Source: Actinomycetota bacterium (GTDB lineage: Bacteria; Actinomycetota; Thermoleophilia; Solirubrobacterales; 70-9). From it: 7,671 nucleotides of DNA. The stretch spans positions 1 through 7,671 of the forward strand of contig JAFDWD010000213.1 in the NCBI GenBank assembly GCA_018268695.1, written 5' to 3'. The notes below the pieces were generated by a model. The model saw only the letters and a program-made list of their open reading frames with translations. It was not told the origin of the DNA and made no database searches. The translations under genes were made by a program, and so were the position numbers. Of this stretch, positions 5,817 to 7,671 are shown piece after piece (position 1 is the first letter of the stretch; each line of letters starts with the position of its first letter).

Positions 5817-7543
5817 GCGCCGTCGAGCGTGTCCGCTCGGCCTTCGCGCGGATCGCCGTGGCCGATCGCCCCGAGGTCTGGATCTTCCTGCGTGACGAAG
5901 TGACGGCCCTCGCCGATGCCGAGGCGATCGACGCCCGGGTCGCGGCGGGCGAGGAGCTGCCGCTCGCCGGGACGACCCTCGCGGTCAAGGACAACATCGA
6001 CGTCGCCGGGATGCCGACCACGGCCGCCTGCCCGGCCTTCGGCTACGCACCCGAGGCGCACTCGCCCGCGGTCGCCCGCCTGCTCGAGGCCGGGACGGTG
6101 CTGCTCGGCAAGACCAACCTGGACCAGTTCGCCACCGGCCTGGTCGGCACCCGCTCCCCCTACGGCGCGGTCCGCGACGCGCGGCGGCCCGAGTACGTCT
6201 CCGGCGGCTCGAGCTCCGGCTCGGCGCTCGCCGTCGCCCTCGGCATCGTCGACATCGCGCTCGGCACCGACACCGCCGGCTCGGGCCGGGTCCCGGCCGC
6301 CTTCCAGGGCATCGTCGGCGTCAAGCCGACCCGGGGGCTGGTGCCGACGACCGGCGTGGTGCCCGCCTGCCGCTCGCTCGACTGCGTCAGCGTCTTCGCC
6401 GCGGACCTCACCACCGCCGAGCTGGCCCTGACCGTCATCGCGGGACCGGACCCGGCGGACCCGCTCAGCCGCGTACCCCCGAGCGACATTCCCCTGGCAC
6501 CACCACCAGCATTTGTTGGTGCCAGGGGAATGTCGCTCGGTGCGGGTGCGACGAGCGGGCCGCGCGTCGGGGCGCCGGCGGCTTCGGCGCTCGGTGATCT
6601 GACCGAGGCGGGGCGTGCCGCCTTCGCCGCGGCCCGCGACCGCCTCGCGGCCGCGGGCGCCGAGGTCGTGGAGATCGACGTCGCGGCCCTGCTCGAAGCC
6701 GGGGCGCTCCTCTACGGCGGCGCGTTCGTCGCCGAGCGGCACGCGGCCGTCGGCGCGTTCGTCGAATCGCATGGCGACGAGGTCGACCCCACGGTGCGGG
6801 AGATCGTCACCGCCGCCGCCGCGCCGACCGCGTCCCGGTACTTCGCCGACCGGGAGCGCCTAGATCGCCTGGCGCTCGCGACCCGTCGTCTCTTCGCCGA
6901 CCTCGACGCGGTCCTCCTCCCCACCACGGCCACGCAGCCGACGATCGCCGCGGTCGAAGCGGACCCGATCGTCGAGAACGCGAGGCTCGGGGCCTTCACC
7001 AACTGCGCCAACCTGCTCGACCTCTGCGCCGTCGCCGTCCCCGCCGGCGAGGCCGACGGCGGCTCCTTCGGCGTCCAGGTCTACGCCCCCGCCTTCCACG
7101 ACGCCGTCGCCGCCGACGTCGCCGGACTCCTCACCGGTCAGGCCTCCGAGCCGCCGACTTCGACGATCGAGCTGTTCGTCGCCGGCGCCCACCTCTCGGG
7201 GATGCCGCTGAACCACCAGCTGACGGAACGTGGAGCGCGGCTCCTCGGCGAGGCCCGCACCGCGCCGCGCTACCGGCTCTATGCGCTCGCCACCGAGCCG
7301 CCCAAGCCGGGCGTGGTCCGCGTCGCCTTCGACGGCGCCTCCCTGCCCGGCGAGATCTGGGCCCTCTCGCCCGCCGCCCTCGGCACCTTCCTCGCCGCGA
7401 TCCCCCAGCCGATGGCGCTCGGCGAGGTCGAGCTCGACGACGGCCGCACCGTGGTCGGCTTCCTCTGCGAACCGATCGCCTTGGAGGGCGCCGCCGACAT
7501 CACCGCCGCGGGCGGCTGGCGCGCCTACCGCGCCCAGTCCTGA
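5813..7543 (+). CDS. atzF: Allophanate hydrolase (AtzF type), with an in-frame palindromic insertion
   Basis: This 576-aa enzyme hydrolyses allophanate to ammonia and CO2, the last step of the guanidine/urea carboxylase route. Residues about 1-440 are an amidase-signature domain with a complete Ser-cisSer-Lys triad: Lys59 (AVKDNID), Ser133 (GGSSSGS) and Ser157 (GTDTAGS). The 74 and 24 residue spacings equal those of AtzF (Lys91, Ser165, Ser189). LYGGAFVAERHAAVGAF (300-316) and FTNCANLLDLCAVAVPAG (395-412) are also typical. Residues about 450-576 are the AtzF C-terminal domain (LPGEIWALSPAALGTFLAAIP, VVGFLCEPIA, DITAAGGWRAY), which in the family completes breakdown of the N-carboxycarbamate intermediate. 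The linker at residues 221-250 is odd: residues 223-243 are encoded by a perfect inverted repeat with atypical codons. The frame and both flanking domains are intact, so the enzyme is probably functional. The ATG at 5813 has a good ribosome binding site. Confidence 0.93.
   Translation: MSAVERVRSAFARIAVADRPEVWIFLRDEVTALADAEAIDARVAAGEELPLAGTTLAVKDNIDVAGMPTTAACPAFGYAPEAHSPAVARLLEAGTVLLGKTNLDQFATGLVGTRSPYGAVRDARRPEYVSGGSSSGSALAVALGIVDIALGTDTAGSGRVPAAFQGIVGVKPTRGLVPTTGVVPACRSLDCVSVFAADLTTAELALTVIAGPDPADPLSRVPPSDIPLAPPPAFVGARGMSLGAGATSGPRVGAPAASALGDLTEAGRAAFAAARDRLAAAGAEVVEIDVAALLEAGALLYGGAFVAERHAAVGAFVESHGDEVDPTVREIVTAAAAPTASRYFADRERLDRLALATRRLFADLDAVLLPTTATQPTIAAVEADPIVENARLGAFTNCANLLDLCAVAVPAGEADGGSFGVQVYAPAFHDAVAADVAGLLTGQASEPPTSTIELFVAGAHLSGMPLNHQLTERGARLLGEARTAPRYRLYALATEPPKPGVVRVAFDGASLPGEIWALSPAALGTFLAAIPQPMALGEVELDDGRTVVGFLCEPIALEGAADITAAGGWRAYRAQS
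6479..6540. repeat. Perfect 24-bp inverted repeat inside atzF (possible inserted palindromic mobile element)
   Basis: Left arm 6479-6502 and right arm 6517-6540 are exact reverse complements (24 bp) around a 14-base loop (6503-6516). Beyond a 3-base bulge on the right (6541-6543) pairing can resume for seven more pairs (6472-6478 with 6544-6550, one G-T wobble). It encodes residues 223-243 of AtzF (PSDIPLAPPPAFVGARGMSLG) in frame. It uses ATT, TTT, GTT, AGG and GGA codons, unlike the surrounding C/G-ending codons. This points to a foreign or repeat-derived segment in a linker between DPLSR and PRVGAP. No transposase is present, so it would be a non-autonomous element. Confidence 0.85.
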
Positions 7544-7671
7544 GCCCCGGCCTGGAGGGGGAAGAGACGCAAGGGCTTGCGGCAAACACGGCCGTCTCGG
7601 CCACGACCCCCTGCACGCTTGTCTCGCTATGCGAGACAAGCGTGCAGGGGGCTGGCTGTGGCCGTGGCCGA
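7544..7671. other. Non-coding tail downstream of atzF
   Basis: No credible gene starts here. Besides the main hairpin there is a small stem CGCAA/TTGCG with a four-base loop (7568-7581) and a GGCC-rich stretch, including ACGGCCGT (7588-7595) and two close copies of GTGGCC (7658-7663, 7665 on). The region looks like an operon end with nested inverted repeats and may continue past the window. Confidence 0.6.
7607..7651. terminator. 21-bp perfect hairpin after atzF; probable terminator or palindromic repeat
   Basis: 7607-7627 pairs perfectly with 7631-7651 around the three-base loop TAT, 63 bases after the atzF stop. There is no T-tract after it, so it would be a GC-rich, U-less type terminator, as is common in actinobacteria. 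The long perfect arms are also typical of a dispersed palindromic element, and both may be true. An outer stem, TCGGCCACG (7597-7605) with CGTGGCCGA (7663-7671), encloses it and reaches the window edge. Confidence 0.7.

Noticed and set aside
6160..6540. Frameshift or pseudogene status for atzF because of the palindrome
   Set aside because: The frame stays open through the repeat, and both the amidase triad before it and the C-terminal domain after it are intact.
5684..6772. Minus-strand open frame (362 codons) opposite atzF
   Set aside because: It has no family resemblance, and AtzF on the other strand is unmistakable with its full catalytic triad.

Overview
The window is very GC-rich (roughly 70% by eye) and densely packed, with third codon positions almost always G or C and genes joined by ATGA/GTGA overlaps. 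This fits a high-GC bacterium, most probably an actinobacterium. A Thermoleophilia/Solirubrobacterales-like source is my guess, but no marker gene here settles the taxonomy.

Layout. On the minus strand, reading from about 1883 down to 1, lie a class III PLP aminotransferase and, 13 bases after its stop, the N-terminal part of a Rieske [2Fe-2S] oxygenase that runs off the left edge. A short, locally AT-richer intergenic gap (1884-1951) separates them from a divergent plus-strand operon of five genes: a RidA-family deaminase (1952-2338), two DUF1989 'urea carboxylase-associated' proteins equivalent to carboxyguanidine deiminase subunits CgdA (2339-3181) and CgdB (3178-3843), the carboxyltransferase (KipA-KipI-like) part of a urea/guanidine carboxylase (3840-5816), and an AtzF-type allophanate hydrolase (5813-7543). 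Every junction in the operon abuts or overlaps, so translation is probably coupled. The last 128 bases are non-coding and hold a strong 21-bp hairpin.

How the genes work together. The plus-strand set encodes most of the guanidine assimilation route: ATP- and biotin-dependent carboxylation of guanidine, deimination of carboxyguanidine to allophanate by CgdAB, then hydrolysis of allophanate to ammonia and CO2 by AtzF. The carboxylase gene is only the carboxyltransferase module. The biotin carboxylase and biotin carrier domains that are fused to it in classical urea carboxylase are absent, so a partner must be encoded elsewhere. RidA at the head of the operon, and the divergent aminotransferase plus Rieske oxygenase, suggest (inference only) that guanidine may be released from a larger guanidino or amine compound by this locus.

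The most unusual sequence signal is a 24-bp perfect inverted repeat (6479-6502 / 6517-6540) inside the atzF reading frame. It has rare A/T-ending codons and sits in a surface linker of the amidase domain. It looks like a palindromic mobile element that inserted in frame. A second large hairpin just after atzF (7607-7651) shares a short core with it.
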